This document shows positions 1 through 7,072 of a DNA stretch of 17,272 nucleotides, piece after piece (position 1 is the first letter of the stretch; the number at the start of each line of letters is the position of its first letter). A program made the translations under genes and the position numbers. The notes under the pieces were generated by a model. The model was not told where the DNA came from. It worked only from the letters and a program-made list of their open reading frames with translations, and searched no databases. The stretch is from positions 1 to 17,272 of the forward strand of contig CAKSYU010000036.1 in NCBI GenBank assembly GCA_934524965.1, given 5' to 3'. This DNA comes from an uncultured Angelakisella sp. (lineage in GTDB: Bacteria > Bacillota > Clostridia > Oscillospirales > Ruminococcaceae).

Positions 1-404
1 GCCTGCTTCATAAAGGACTCGTGACCGAAGGAATCGGCAAAGATGACCTTGCAGCCCTTGTTCTTCGCCAGATCGACAGCGGCATCGTAGCAAGAGCTGT
101 CCTCACCGATATTGGTGACCAGTACGACCTGATCATCGGAAAGACCGAGATCCTGCTGTACCTGACGCAGCGCCTGAATGAAGTTGTTATCGTAGGTGGA
201 ATTCTCATCGTGCAGGCAGATCATGCCGATCTTGAAATCATCGGGGATCTGGGTGGTGGGGGTAACAGTGTTGCGGGGCAGAACATCAGCAGACATACCC
301 TTTACATCGGGGGTAGGGGTGGGAGTGCCGCCGTTATCCTCGCCGCAGGCGGCGAATGCCAGAACCATCATTGCAGCAAGAAGAAATGCCAGAATCTTTT
401 TCAT
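1..404 (-). CDS. BMP-family ABC transporter substrate-binding lipoprotein, N-terminal part (3' end outside window)
   Basis: Translating the minus strand from the ATG at 404 gives a lipoprotein signal with lipobox ending at Cys20 (AFAAC). A short Thr/Pro linker follows, then a start typical of the basic membrane protein (Bmp/PnrA, PF02608) family: FKIGMICLHDENSTYDNNF at about residue 58, and a conserved GHESF further on. Family members bind purine nucleosides for ABC import; the protein would be anchored on the outer face of the membrane. The start is supported by an AGGAG box 8 nt upstream. It lies 67 nt downstream of xpt on the same strand and under the same guanine riboswitch, which fits purine nucleoside uptake. 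Only about 134 codons are inside the window, so the rest and any ABC partner genes are unseen. Confidence 0.85.
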   Translation of the reverse strand, partial: MKKILAFLLAAMMVLAFAACGEDNGGTPTPTPDVKGMSADVLPRNTVTPTTQIPDDFKIGMICLHDENSTYDNNFIQALRQVQQDLGLSDDQVVLVTNIGEDSSCYDAAVDLAKNKGCKVIFADSFGHESFMKQ

Positions 405-441
405 GTGTGATCTCCTTTGTCATTCATGACTTCTTTTATTT

Positions 442-464
442 GTTCCGCCCGTGGGCGGTCGAAC
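442..464 (-). other. Intercistronic hairpin between xpt and the BMP gene
   Basis: CCGCC and GGCGG arms (445-449 and 454-458) are flanked by GTTC and GAAC, forming a short hairpin just after the xpt stop. No U-tract follows on the minus strand (the next bases are A-rich), so it looks like a processing or stability hairpin rather than a terminator. The downstream gene is therefore probably cotranscribed with xpt. Confidence 0.4.
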
Positions 465-471
465 ACAAAAC

Positions 472-1047
472 TTAATCGGTAAAGGTGACGCCCTCTTCGA
501 CGCTCATGGAAGCGATGCGGGCAAGGCTCTCCACGCGGATCCCCTGCCGGCGGATCCGGTCGCCGCCATCCTGGAACGCCTTTTCGATGACGATGCCGGC
601 GCCGACGACGGTGCCGCCCGCCTGCTGCACCAGCGAAACAAGACCCGCCAATGCTTCCCCATGGGCTAAAAAGTCATCAATGAGGAGGACATGCTCGCCG
701 CTGTGCAGAAATTCCTTGGACACGACGACCTGATTGACGTTGCCGTGGGTATAGGAATGCACCGCGGTGGCATAAACATCGGCGGGCAGATTGGAGGAGC
801 GGGATTTTTTGGCAAATACAAGCGGAACGCCGAACTGCTGCGCAACAAGGCAGCCGATGGCGATGCCGGAGGCTTCGATGGTGAGGATCTTATCCACCTT
901 TTCCCCGGAAAAGCGGGCGTGGAATTCCTCCGCCAGTTTGGTGAGCAGAACAACATCGATCTGATGATTGAGGAAGCCGTCGACCCGCAGAACATTGCCG
1001 GCGGCGACTTTTCCCTCGCGGCGGATATGATCCTCTAAAAGCTGCAT
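472..1047 (-). CDS. xpt: Xanthine phosphoribosyltransferase
   Basis: The 191-residue product matches Xpt in length and motifs. It starts MQLLEDHIRREGKV and carries the type I PRTase PRPP-binding loop VLLIDDFLAHGEA near residue 125, preceded by KILTIEASGI. The cytoplasmic enzyme converts xanthine plus PRPP to XMP and pyrophosphate in purine salvage. An upstream in-frame extension to 1134 exists but would run through the riboswitch terminator; the ATG at 1047 has a GGAGGG box 9 nt upstream and matches the family N-terminus. The gene is the first of an operon with a BMP-type nucleoside-binding lipoprotein and is controlled by the guanine riboswitch at 1171-1237. Confidence 0.95.
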   Translation of the reverse strand: MQLLEDHIRREGKVAAGNVLRVDGFLNHQIDVVLLTKLAEEFHARFSGEKVDKILTIEASGIAIGCLVAQQFGVPLVFAKKSRSSNLPADVYATAVHSYTHGNVNQVVVSKEFLHSGEHVLLIDDFLAHGEALAGLVSLVQQAGGTVVGAGIVIEKAFQDGGDRIRRQGIRVESLARIASMSVEEGVTFTD

Positions 1048-1083
1048 GTGAACTTCCCTCCGGTCAAATAACTTTTTGCGGGC

Positions 1084-1124
1084 AAAATAAAAATTGCAGG
1101 GGGTTTGTGAAAAGCCTCCTGCAA
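1084..1124 (-). terminator. Rho-independent terminator of the guanine riboswitch platform
   Basis: Read on the minus strand, TTGCAGG (1124-1118) pairs with CCTGCAA (1100-1094) and is followed directly by TTTTTATTTT (1093-1084). It lies between the aptamer and xpt. An alternative pairing of 1165-1173 with 1122-1130 (9 bp with G-U pairs) would consume both the 3' strand of aptamer helix P1 and the first bases of the terminator stem, so it is a good antiterminator. Guanine binding would stabilise P1 and favour termination. Confidence 0.85.
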
Positions 1125-1170
1125 TGCAAAGCACGACAGCGGAGCTACGGGCTCCGCCGCCTTTTCTGCA

Positions 1171-1237
1171 TCGATAGTCCGGTCATTTACGGCGACCGGG
1201 TAGAGACTTCAAAACCATATCATTTGATTTATATCGA
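1171..1237 (-). promoter_or_regulatory. Guanine (purine) riboswitch aptamer
   Basis: On the minus strand the aptamer has P1 (UCGAUA/UAUCGA, 1237-1232 with 1176-1171), the junction core AUAUGG...GUCUCUACC, and P3 CCGGUC/GACCGG closing the loop GCCGUAAAU. The discriminator base before UAUCG is C (GGACUAUC), which in known purine riboswitches specifies guanine/hypoxanthine over adenine. Its position between a consensus promoter and xpt agrees. Established knowledge: this class usually switches genes off when guanine is bound. Confidence 0.95.
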
Positions 1238-1283
1238 GCGATGATATTTAATTCAGCCCCCGTGATGGCGGGCTTCTGTTTTC

Positions 1284-1312
1284 ATTATACCGTCACAGTT
1301 CGGGCTTGTCAA
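1284..1312 (-). promoter_or_regulatory. Sigma-A promoter of the xpt operon
   Basis: TTGACA (1312-1307) and TATAAT (1289-1284) are separated by 17 bp, a perfect consensus vegetative promoter. Transcription would start near 1277, about 40 nt before the aptamer. This strength fits control by attenuation at the riboswitch rather than at initiation. Confidence 0.9.
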
Positions 1313-1600
1313 TGACCTGTTTTTATACGAATTGAATGGTAGATTGGGGCTCTGTTTGGTGAAAATGCCTAAAAATTGTGTTCAAACAGGTTTTTGGAGG
1401 AATCCGCCGTTGGAATACAAAACAGAAAGGATTTGTGTTTGTGTTCACAAAATCGAAGAAAAATATTTGCAAAATGCGTGAGGATTTGCACGGCGGGATA
1501 TACTACAATAACGACGGAGCAAGGGAGAATGCTCCGGAGTGAAAAGAGATCCTTTTGCAGAGGGGATCTTGTAAAAAAGAAGAAAGGTTGGAACTGACTG
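1313..1600. other. Intergenic region upstream of the orphan lipoprotein
   Basis: No credible gene lies here. It contains a perfect 14-bp palindrome TTTGTG-TT-CACAAA (1438-1451), a 7-bp inverted repeat CTGTTTG/CAAACAG near 1350-1390, a hairpin CGGAGCA/TGCTCCG (1515-1536) and an inverted repeat AGATCC/GGATCT (1547-1569). TATACT/TACAAT sequences near 1499-1509 could be a -10 box for the plus-strand gene, but no good -35 is correctly spaced. The two hairpins would fall in that gene's leader. Confidence 0.4.
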
Positions 1601-2203
1601 ATGAAAAACAGTAAAAGATTTTGGGTGCTGCTGATGGCTGCACTGATGGCACTGGCACTGGTTGCCTGCGGTAACAGCAACGAACCGGCCCCGACCCCTG
1701 ACCCCACGCCGACCCCCGACCCCGCGCCGGTGACGAAGGTGGATTACAGCGGCAGCATGACCGACTGGTCCTATGCCCCCGAGACCGAGGACGAGCTGGT
1801 AAAGCTGCTGACTGCCATTGATACGGTAAGCTACGGCAGCGCAGGCGCCAGCCTGCAGCAGGCAAATGCAGCCGTTGCCCTGATGAAGCTGGCAATGGCT
1901 GACGGCAGCAAGGCCGAGGAAGCGGTAAAGAGCTATCTGGCGGGCATGAATGAGACCCAGAAGGATTACTTCTCCTTCCAGTGGCAGCAGGCGATAAAGA
2001 CCGCGCTTGCCCTGCTGAACGGCGATGAGGACGCGGCGATCCTAGAGGACGCCGGTGACGCGGACTTTGACCTGACCGCCGTAGACAGCGCCAAGACTGC
2101 GGACTTCAATAACGCCGTGATCCAGCTGCTGAGCGACGCAGGCGTAACCAACGAGTGGAAGAACCACACCGATGTGGAGCCGTTCCTTTACGCGGCGGCG
2201 TAA
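1601..2203 (+). CDS. Putative lipoprotein of unknown function
   Basis: The 200-residue product has a basic N-terminus, a hydrophobic core and the lipobox LVAC with Cys23, followed by a Pro/Thr/Asp linker (about residues 28-43). The mature domain (about 47-200) is acidic and largely helical in appearance, rich in Ala, Leu and Asp, with no recognised motif. It should be anchored outside the membrane. An AAAGG box lies upstream of the ATG. The gene stands alone, with a divergent purine operon before it and a terminator after it, so context gives no function. Its leader contains two predicted hairpins and a palindrome. A surface scaffold, binding protein or stress lipoprotein are all possible. 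Confidence 0.8.
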   Translation: MKNSKRFWVLLMAALMALALVACGNSNEPAPTPDPTPTPDPAPVTKVDYSGSMTDWSYAPETEDELVKLLTAIDTVSYGSAGASLQQANAAVALMKLAMADGSKAEEAVKSYLAGMNETQKDYFSFQWQQAIKTALALLNGDEDAAILEDAGDADFDLTAVDSAKTADFNNAVIQLLSDAGVTNEWKNHTDVEPFLYAAA

Positions 2204-2227
2204 CCGGAAACAGCGGTACGGAAGCAG

Positions 2228-2256
2228 GGGGCGCTGCATCACGCAGCGTCCCTTTT
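2228..2256 (+). terminator. Rho-independent terminator after the orphan lipoprotein
   Basis: A 10-bp stem (2228-2237 with 2243-2252, one G-T wobble) with a 5-base loop is followed by TTTTCC and another T-rich run. It lies 24 nt after the stop codon and separates this gene from the following promoter. Confidence 0.85.
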
Positions 2257-2302
2257 CCTCTATTTTGCGGCGGAAAGAAGCGGACAAACTTTTACAGAAG
2301 TG

Positions 2303-2330
2303 TTGTTTTATTCCGCAAATGTGGTAAAAT
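2303..2330 (+). promoter_or_regulatory. Promoter of the surface O-acylation locus
   Basis: TTGTTT (2303-2308) and TAAAAT (2325-2330) are 16 bp apart, with a TG extended -10 motif just before the hexamer. It is placed about 30 nt before the first ribosome binding site of the SGNH gene, between an upstream terminator and that gene. Confidence 0.7.
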
Positions 2331-2363
2331 AAGCATAGCTATGTACAAAGCGAGGTGACACAG

Positions 2364-3329
2364 ATGCAGGAACACTATAATCACTCCCGCCGGAGGGTGC
2401 TGCGGCGGCGACGGATACTGGTTGCCGCGGCTGCGGTGCTGCTGGTGGCTGCGGTTATATTTGCAGTCGTCCACTGGGTCATTCCCGCACTGAACAAGGA
2501 AATAAACCCGCCCGACCCCACACCGCCGCCCGGTCCCGTAACAGATCCGACCACCGACCCAAGCGGAACCGGAGATGTTACACCAACACCGAATCCGGAC
2601 GGCGACGATGTTGTTTTTTATAATGGTCCCATAGTGCCGGAAAGCCAGCAGGTAAGCGAAAAGTGGTTTGACGACGCGGTGATCCTGGGCGATAGCCGCT
2701 CGCAGGGCTTGATCCTTTACAACAATCTTTCGGGCTGCACCTCGCTGGCGGTCAAGTCGCTTTCGCTGACCAATTACACCAAAAAGGAAGCGACGCTGCC
2801 CGGACTGGGCACCGATACCGTTGCCAACCTGATCCCACAGGTGGGCGGCAAGCGGTTCTATCTGGTCTTTGGCATGAATGATATGGGGCTTTCGGCAGAT
2901 ACCTTCGGGCAGTATTTCAGCCGTCTGGTCGATCTGATCCAGAAGAGCCACCCCGATGCCGACATTTACGCGCAGGCGGTGCTGCCGGTGACCGAACTGA
3001 AGGAGCAAAGCGGCGCTGCCAACGGTTTTTCGCTGGCGCATGTAAAGGAATTCAACGAAGCGCTGATGCAGGTCTGTATTGATAAGCAGATCTGGTATCT
3101 GGATATCCCCGAAACGCTGGTAGATGAAAACGGTTACCTGCTGGACGACGCCAGCTGGGACGGCGTACACCTGAACGCCAGCTACTGCCGCGACTGGCTG
3201 CAATACCTGCTGTGCCATGTGGTGCTGCCGGAGGACTACGACGGCGAGTACGATGTGCCGGAGAGTTACCACCCCGGCGATGTGGTGATCGACGGCGTGA
3301 CGGTCTACGACTTCCAGCCCGCGAACTGA
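2364..3329 (+). CDS. Membrane-anchored SGNH/GDSL hydrolase family protein
   Basis: The 321-residue protein has a basic N-terminus, one membrane segment (about 19-41), a Pro/Thr/Asp-rich extracellular stalk (about 48-82) and an SGNH-fold domain. Visible catalytic blocks are ILGDSR with Ser111, FGMND (170-173) and DGVH with Asp266 and His269. Such proteins act outside the cell as acyl-esterases or as acyltransferase partners of MBOAT proteins. A GTG at 2355 is possible as start, but it lies inside the GAGGTGA Shine-Dalgarno, so the ATG at 2364, 5 nt past that box, is preferred. It is first of a cluster with a DUF4358-like lipoprotein, an MBOAT and a DHHW protein, which suggests O-acetyl transfer or removal on a surface glycan. 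The acyl group and glycan are not known. Confidence 0.88.
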   Translation: MQEHYNHSRRRVLRRRRILVAAAAVLLVAAVIFAVVHWVIPALNKEINPPDPTPPPGPVTDPTTDPSGTGDVTPTPNPDGDDVVFYNGPIVPESQQVSEKWFDDAVILGDSRSQGLILYNNLSGCTSLAVKSLSLTNYTKKEATLPGLGTDTVANLIPQVGGKRFYLVFGMNDMGLSADTFGQYFSRLVDLIQKSHPDADIYAQAVLPVTELKEQSGAANGFSLAHVKEFNEALMQVCIDKQIWYLDIPETLVDENGYLLDDASWDGVHLNASYCRDWLQYLLCHVVLPEDYDGEYDVPESYHPGDVVIDGVTVYDFQPAN

Positions 3330-3357
3330 TAAACATACCATTTAGGAGGAGAACCCC

Positions 3358-3819
3358 ATGAAAAAACTGATCGCTGTACTGCTTGCCGCGGTACTCTGCC
3401 TTTCCTTTGCCGCCTGCGGCGGCGACAAGACCACCGATAAAACGGTAGATGCTTCCGCCATGTTCCAGGCACTTCTGACCGGCGTGACCTACACCGACAA
3501 CGCCACCGAGCTGAACGCCGACATGGCAGGGATACTGCTGGGCGGTGAGCTGCCCGAGGATACCGTGGCGTATCTGGCGGCGAATGATTCCGCCTACCTG
3601 CGCTGCGCCGTCTTTGCCTGCAAAGATAAGGACGCTGCCGCCGCGGTGAAGAAGCTCATTCAGACCTACATTGATGACAGCATTGACGCCAAGTACAATG
3701 TGGACGAGGTAGCGCTGCTGCAGAACGCCAAGATCCACACCATGGGCAACTATGTGGCGGTGGCAGTGACTAATGATTCCGACAATGTGAACAAGATCAT
3801 TGACCAGTACTTTGCCTGA
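3358..3819 (+). CDS. DUF4358-like lipoprotein
   Basis: The 153-residue lipoprotein has lipobox FAAC with Cys20 and a small mature domain. Its pattern (an alpha/beta domain with AVFACKDKDAAAAVKKLIQ and ending IHTMGNYVAVAVTNDSDNV) resembles the DUF4358 family, which is frequently found next to MBOAT, DHHW and SGNH genes in Clostridia. The biochemical function is unknown. It starts 28 nt after the SGNH gene with an AGGAGGAG box, so the two are probably cotranscribed. A GC-rich structured region of about 217 nt separates it from the MBOAT gene. Confidence 0.8.
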   Translation: MKKLIAVLLAAVLCLSFAACGGDKTTDKTVDASAMFQALLTGVTYTDNATELNADMAGILLGGELPEDTVAYLAANDSAYLRCAVFACKDKDAAAAVKKLIQTYIDDSIDAKYNVDEVALLQNAKIHTMGNYVAVAVTNDSDNVNKIIDQYFA

Positions 3820-3830
3820 GTAAAATAACA

Positions 3831-4015
3831 ACGCTGTGCCGAGTCTGCCGGTGAGGGCGGCGCGGCGCAGCGTGGGAGCACTGCCTCTCCCCCGTGGGGA
3901 GGGCGGCGCGACGGGGCAGCGGAGCCGTGCCGCCCGATGGGGGCAGGGCGCGGTTTTTCCCCCGACAATGACGCAGAATTCCAAGGGTCGCAGAGACAAA
4001 TCCTCCGCGACCCTT
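3831..4015. repeat. GC-rich multibranched palindromic intergenic element
   Basis: This 217-nt gap has three structured parts. First, an 11-bp inverted repeat (3831-3841 with 3863-3873, one wobble) encloses a small hairpin. Second, a branched unit has closing stem CTGCC/GGCAG (3881-3885, 3942-3946), an arm CTCCCC-CGT-GGGGAG (3887-3901) and an arm GGCGGC/GCCGCC (3902-3907, 3929-3934). Third, a 9-bp perfect hairpin AAGGGTCGC/GCGACCCTT (3983-3991, 4007-4015) lies just before the MBOAT ribosome binding site. No U-tract follows any of them, so none is a standard terminator. It resembles an intergenic repeat insertion; an RNA role between the two genes is also possible. Confidence 0.5.
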
Positions 4016-4036
4016 GCCCGCTTGTAAGGAGTTTCT

Positions 4037-5446
4037 ATGGTATTCAGCAGCCTGACCTTTTTATTCCTGTTTTTCCCCATAGTGATGGGGGTGTACTACC
4101 TGTGCCCGCGGGCGCTGCGCAACCTGTGGCTGCTGGCGGTCAGCCTGCTTTTTTATGCGTGGGGCGAACCGGTCTACATTCGGCTGATGGTCGCCTCCAT
4201 TCTGTTCAACTACCTGTGCGGGCTGGGAGTGGCTGCCCTGCAGAAGCGGGAGAAAAAAGGCATCGCCAAAGCTCTGCTGATCCTGTGCGTTGTGGGGAAC
4301 ATCGGGGCGCTGGGCGTCTTCAAATATGCCGACCTGCTGATCGGAACGATAAACGGCATCGCAGGCAGCCATCTGGCGCTGCTGGAGCTGGCGCTGCCCA
4401 TCGGCATCAGCTTTTACACCTTCCAGGCGCTGAGCTATGTGATAGATGTTTACCGTGGGACGGTGGCGGCGCAGAAGAACCCCATCACCTTCGGCACCTA
4501 CATTGCGCTGTTCCCGCAGCTGATCGCGGGTCCCATCGTGCAATACAAAACGGTGGAGGAGCAGCTTTCCTGCCGCAGAGAGACGGCAGCACAGTTTGCG
4601 GCGGGGATTGGCAGGTTTACCGTCGGCTTGGGGAAAAAGGTGTTGATTGCCAATCAGGTGGGGGCTTTGTGGGATACCGTTTCCGCATTGCCGCAGGCGC
4701 AGCTTGCCGCCGGCACCGCATGGCTGGGGGCGCTCGCCTTTACCTTCCAGATCTATTTTGACTTTTCCGGCTATTCCGATATGGCGATCGGGCTGGGGAA
4801 AATGCTGGGCTTTGAATTCCTTGAAAACTTTGACTACCCCTATCTTTCCCGCAGCATTACCGAATACTGGCGGCGGTGGCACATCTCCCTCGGGACATGG
4901 TTCCGCGAGTATGTATATATCCCGCTGGGCGGCAACCGGCGCGGACTGCCCCGTCAGGTCCTTAACCTTATCATCGTGTGGGGGCTGACCGGACTGTGGC
5001 ACGGCGCCAGCTGGAACTTCCTGCTGTGGGGGCTTTACTACGGGGTCATTCTTATCATAGAAAAGGTGTGGCTGCTGCGCCCGCTGCAAAAGGCGCCCGC
5101 CGCAGTGCAGCACCTTTATTCCCTTTTGCTTATCATACTGGGCTGGATCATCTTTGCGCTGACCGATTTTAGCGCCATCGGCGGGTACTTCGCGGCGCTG
5201 TTCGGCGCGCACGGCGGTGCGGACAGCAGCACCATGTACCTTCTGACCTCCAATCTGATCCTGCTGGTCATTGCGGGCTTTGCCAGCACCCGCCTGCCCG
5301 CAGAGCTTGCCGCAGGCTTTGTACGGCGGCTGACCCCTGCCGGTCAGACGGCTGTAAAATGCGTTTTTTACGCCGGTGTGCTGTTGATGTGCGTTGCCTT
5401 CCTGGTGGGCGACAGCTACAATCCGTTCCTGTATTTCCGGTTCTGA
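4037..5446 (+). CDS. MBOAT family O-acyltransferase (AlgI-like)
   Basis: The 469-residue polytopic membrane protein belongs to the membrane-bound O-acyltransferase family (PF03062). It shows the N-terminal MVFSSLTFLFLFFP, PIGISFYTFQALSYVIDVYR (121-140), FDFSGYSDMAIG (241-252), the YWRRWHISL block with His282, and GLWHGASWNF with His322, the family's essential histidine. Length and motifs fit AlgI/DltB-type proteins that pass acetyl groups across the membrane to extracellular glycans. A TAAGGAG box lies 6 nt before the ATG. It is followed after 15 nt by the DHHW gene, its likely partner, and preceded by an SGNH hydrolase. The acceptor is not shown; peptidoglycan, teichoic acid or exopolysaccharide are candidates. 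Confidence 0.95.
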   Translation: MVFSSLTFLFLFFPIVMGVYYLCPRALRNLWLLAVSLLFYAWGEPVYIRLMVASILFNYLCGLGVAALQKREKKGIAKALLILCVVGNIGALGVFKYADLLIGTINGIAGSHLALLELALPIGISFYTFQALSYVIDVYRGTVAAQKNPITFGTYIALFPQLIAGPIVQYKTVEEQLSCRRETAAQFAAGIGRFTVGLGKKVLIANQVGALWDTVSALPQAQLAAGTAWLGALAFTFQIYFDFSGYSDMAIGLGKMLGFEFLENFDYPYLSRSITEYWRRWHISLGTWFREYVYIPLGGNRRGLPRQVLNLIIVWGLTGLWHGASWNFLLWGLYYGVILIIEKVWLLRPLQKAPAAVQHLYSLLLIILGWIIFALTDFSAIGGYFAALFGAHGGADSSTMYLLTSNLILLVIAGFASTRLPAELAAGFVRRLTPAGQTAVKCVFYAGVLLMCVAFLVGDSYNPFLYFRF

Positions 5447-5461
5447 GAGGGGGCGCCTGAT

Positions 5462-6610
5462 ATGAAAAAGCAGAATATCATCATTATCATTGTTTTCAGT
5501 GCGCTCCTCTTCGGGCTGGGGCTGCTGGTGTGGCTCTCGCCGGATCAGGAATTTTCCGAGAACGAGAACCGCTACCTGCAAAAGCTGCCGGAGCTGACTG
5601 CCGACACGGTGGAAAGCGGGGAATTCGGGGACGAGGTGGAGGATTACCTGAGCGATCAGTTCTGGCAGCGTGACCGCTGGACGGCGGTGCGCAGCCGCAT
5701 TAAAATGCTTTTGCAGAATAAGGACATCGGCGGGGTGTACCTGTGCGAGGACGGCTATTACATTGAAAAAGTGACACAGAACGATGTGGACGAGGCGCGG
5801 CTGCAAAAGAACATTGCGACGGTGCGGCAGTTCTTCGACCGGTGTGCCGAGCGGGGACTTTCGGCGGAGCATCTGGCATTCATGCTGGTACCGACGCCGG
5901 GGTATATCCTGAAAGATAAGCTGCCGCGCTATGCCTCTCTTTTTGATGAGGACGCGGTATTTGATGAGATGCACCGGCAGTTTGGCGGGCAGCTGGTAGA
6001 CCTGCGGGCAGACTTTGCGAAAGTGGCAGAGAACGAACAGATTTATTACCGTACCGACCATCACTGGAAAACGGCAGGCGCCCTGCTGGGATACCAATGC
6101 TACCGCGCGGCGATGGGGCTTTCCGCTCCCGTGGTGGCGGACTATACGGTGGAGGAGTACGAGGGCTTCCGCGGGACGCTGTACAGCAAGGTGCTGGATA
6201 AAAACGCGGCGACCGATACCATTGAGCTGTACCGTTGGGACGGCGACACTGCCCTGACCGCGACCTACGATAACGCTGACCACGCCGGCTGCTACGACAC
6301 GGCAAAACTGGAGCAAAAGGATATGTATGAGGTATTCTTCGGCGGGAACTGGAACACCGTGACCATCACCGGCGGAGAGGAAAACGGACGCCGCCTGCTG
6401 GTGCTGAAGGACAGCTACGCCAACGCCCTGCTGCCCTTTGCGGCGGCGGACTACGAGAAGATCGTGGCGGTAGACCTGCGGTATTATCTCGGCTCGCTGA
6501 GTGAGCTGATGGAGCGGGAGGGCATTACCGATGTGCTGGTGCTGTACAGCACCTCCGCCTTTATCAGCGATGCCAAGATAGACCGGCTGGCGCTGGAGAT
6601 GGGGAAATAA
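5462..6610 (+). CDS. DHHW family protein (AlgJ/AlgX-like acetylation partner)
   Basis: The 382-residue protein has an N-terminal membrane anchor (about 6-25) and an extracellular SGNH-like domain. Family signatures are NENRYLQKLPELT (35-47), the eponymous DHHW in RTDHHWKTAGA (199-202) and a C-terminal LKDSYANALLPF block holding the presumed serine. DHHW proteins resemble AlgJ/AlgX and are thought to take acyl groups exported by the MBOAT protein and place them on a polysaccharide outside the membrane. An AGGGGG box and only 15 nt separate it from the MBOAT gene, indicating cotranscription. The strong terminator at 6624-6656 closes the unit. Confidence 0.93.
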   Translation: MKKQNIIIIIVFSALLFGLGLLVWLSPDQEFSENENRYLQKLPELTADTVESGEFGDEVEDYLSDQFWQRDRWTAVRSRIKMLLQNKDIGGVYLCEDGYYIEKVTQNDVDEARLQKNIATVRQFFDRCAERGLSAEHLAFMLVPTPGYILKDKLPRYASLFDEDAVFDEMHRQFGGQLVDLRADFAKVAENEQIYYRTDHHWKTAGALLGYQCYRAAMGLSAPVVADYTVEEYEGFRGTLYSKVLDKNAATDTIELYRWDGDTALTATYDNADHAGCYDTAKLEQKDMYEVFFGGNWNTVTITGGEENGRRLLVLKDSYANALLPFAAADYEKIVAVDLRYYLGSLSELMEREGITDVLVLYSTSAFISDAKIDRLALEMGK

Positions 6611-6623
6611 AATTATAGTATCA

Positions 6624-6656
6624 ATGACCTTTGGCTAAGCCAAGGGTCATTTTTTT
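6624..6656 (+). terminator. Strong terminator closing the O-acylation locus
   Basis: A 12-bp stem (6624-6635 with 6639-6650, one G-T wobble) with a TAA loop is followed by a run of seven T. It starts 13 nt after the DHHW stop codon. Confidence 0.95.
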
Positions 6657-6721
6657 ACGGATATTCTGCGCCGAAGTGCGAAAAATATCGGCATTAGATT
6701 TGATTGGCGGGAGTTTACCTT

Positions 6722-7072
6722 ATGAAGCAGAAAAAGTTGTGGGGTGTCCTTGGCGGTATTGGCGCGGGATTCATAAACGGGCTGCTGGGCGCGGGCGGCG
6801 GCATGGTGGTGGTGCCGCTGCTTTCGGCGCTGGGGGTACGCGGCAAAAAAAGCCACGCCACGGCGCTGATGGTCATTGTGCCGCTTTCGCTGGTAAGTGC
6901 CGTACTGTACCTTATAGAAAGGCGGGTGACGGTGGCGGACGCGTTGCCGTGGCTGCCGGGCAGTCTGCTGGGGGCGTACCTGGGCAGCCGGCTGCTGCCG
7001 AAAATTTCGACCGGCTGGCTGAAGCTGTGCTTTGGCGGGCTGATGCTGTGGGGAGGGCTGCGGCTGCTATGA
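6722..7072 (+). CDS. TauE/SafE (TSUP) family transporter, N-terminal half as a separate protein
   Basis: The 116-residue protein contains about four membrane segments and the TSUP glycine signature GAGFINGLLGAGGGMVVVPLL near residues 15-35. Full-length TauE/SafE proteins have two such halves in one chain of about 250 residues; this gene encodes only the first. The ATG at 6722 is preceded by GGCGGGAG, favoured over an upstream TTG at 6704. Its stop overlaps the start of the second half-gene (ATGA at 7069-7072), so translation is probably coupled and the two products likely assemble as a heterodimer. The family exports or imports sulfite, sulfonates or other organic anions; the substrate here is unknown. 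No clear promoter was found in the 65 nt after the preceding terminator. Confidence 0.85.
   Translation: MKQKKLWGVLGGIGAGFINGLLGAGGGMVVVPLLSALGVRGKKSHATALMVIVPLSLVSAVLYLIERRVTVADALPWLPGSLLGAYLGSRLLPKISTGWLKLCFGGLMLWGGLRLL

Noticed and set aside
1376..1597. Small plus-strand open frame of 73 codons before the orphan lipoprotein
   Set aside because: Lys/Arg/Cys-rich composition without motif, no good ribosome binding site, and it covers the region with leader hairpins.
2355..2363. GTG at 2355 as start of the SGNH gene
   Set aside because: It lies within the GAGGTGA ribosome binding site that is correctly spaced for the ATG at 2364.
4061..6316. Long minus-strand open frame (751 codons) opposite the MBOAT and DHHW genes
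   Set aside because: It is antisense to two conserved genes with strong motifs, is His/Gln/Pro-rich as expected for a shadow frame, and has no ribosome binding site.
6631..7068. Upstream extension of the second TauE/SafE half-gene
   Set aside because: The extension overlaps the first half-gene in another frame, begins in the terminator loop and has no membrane-protein character; the ATGA overlap start at 7069 fits the family.
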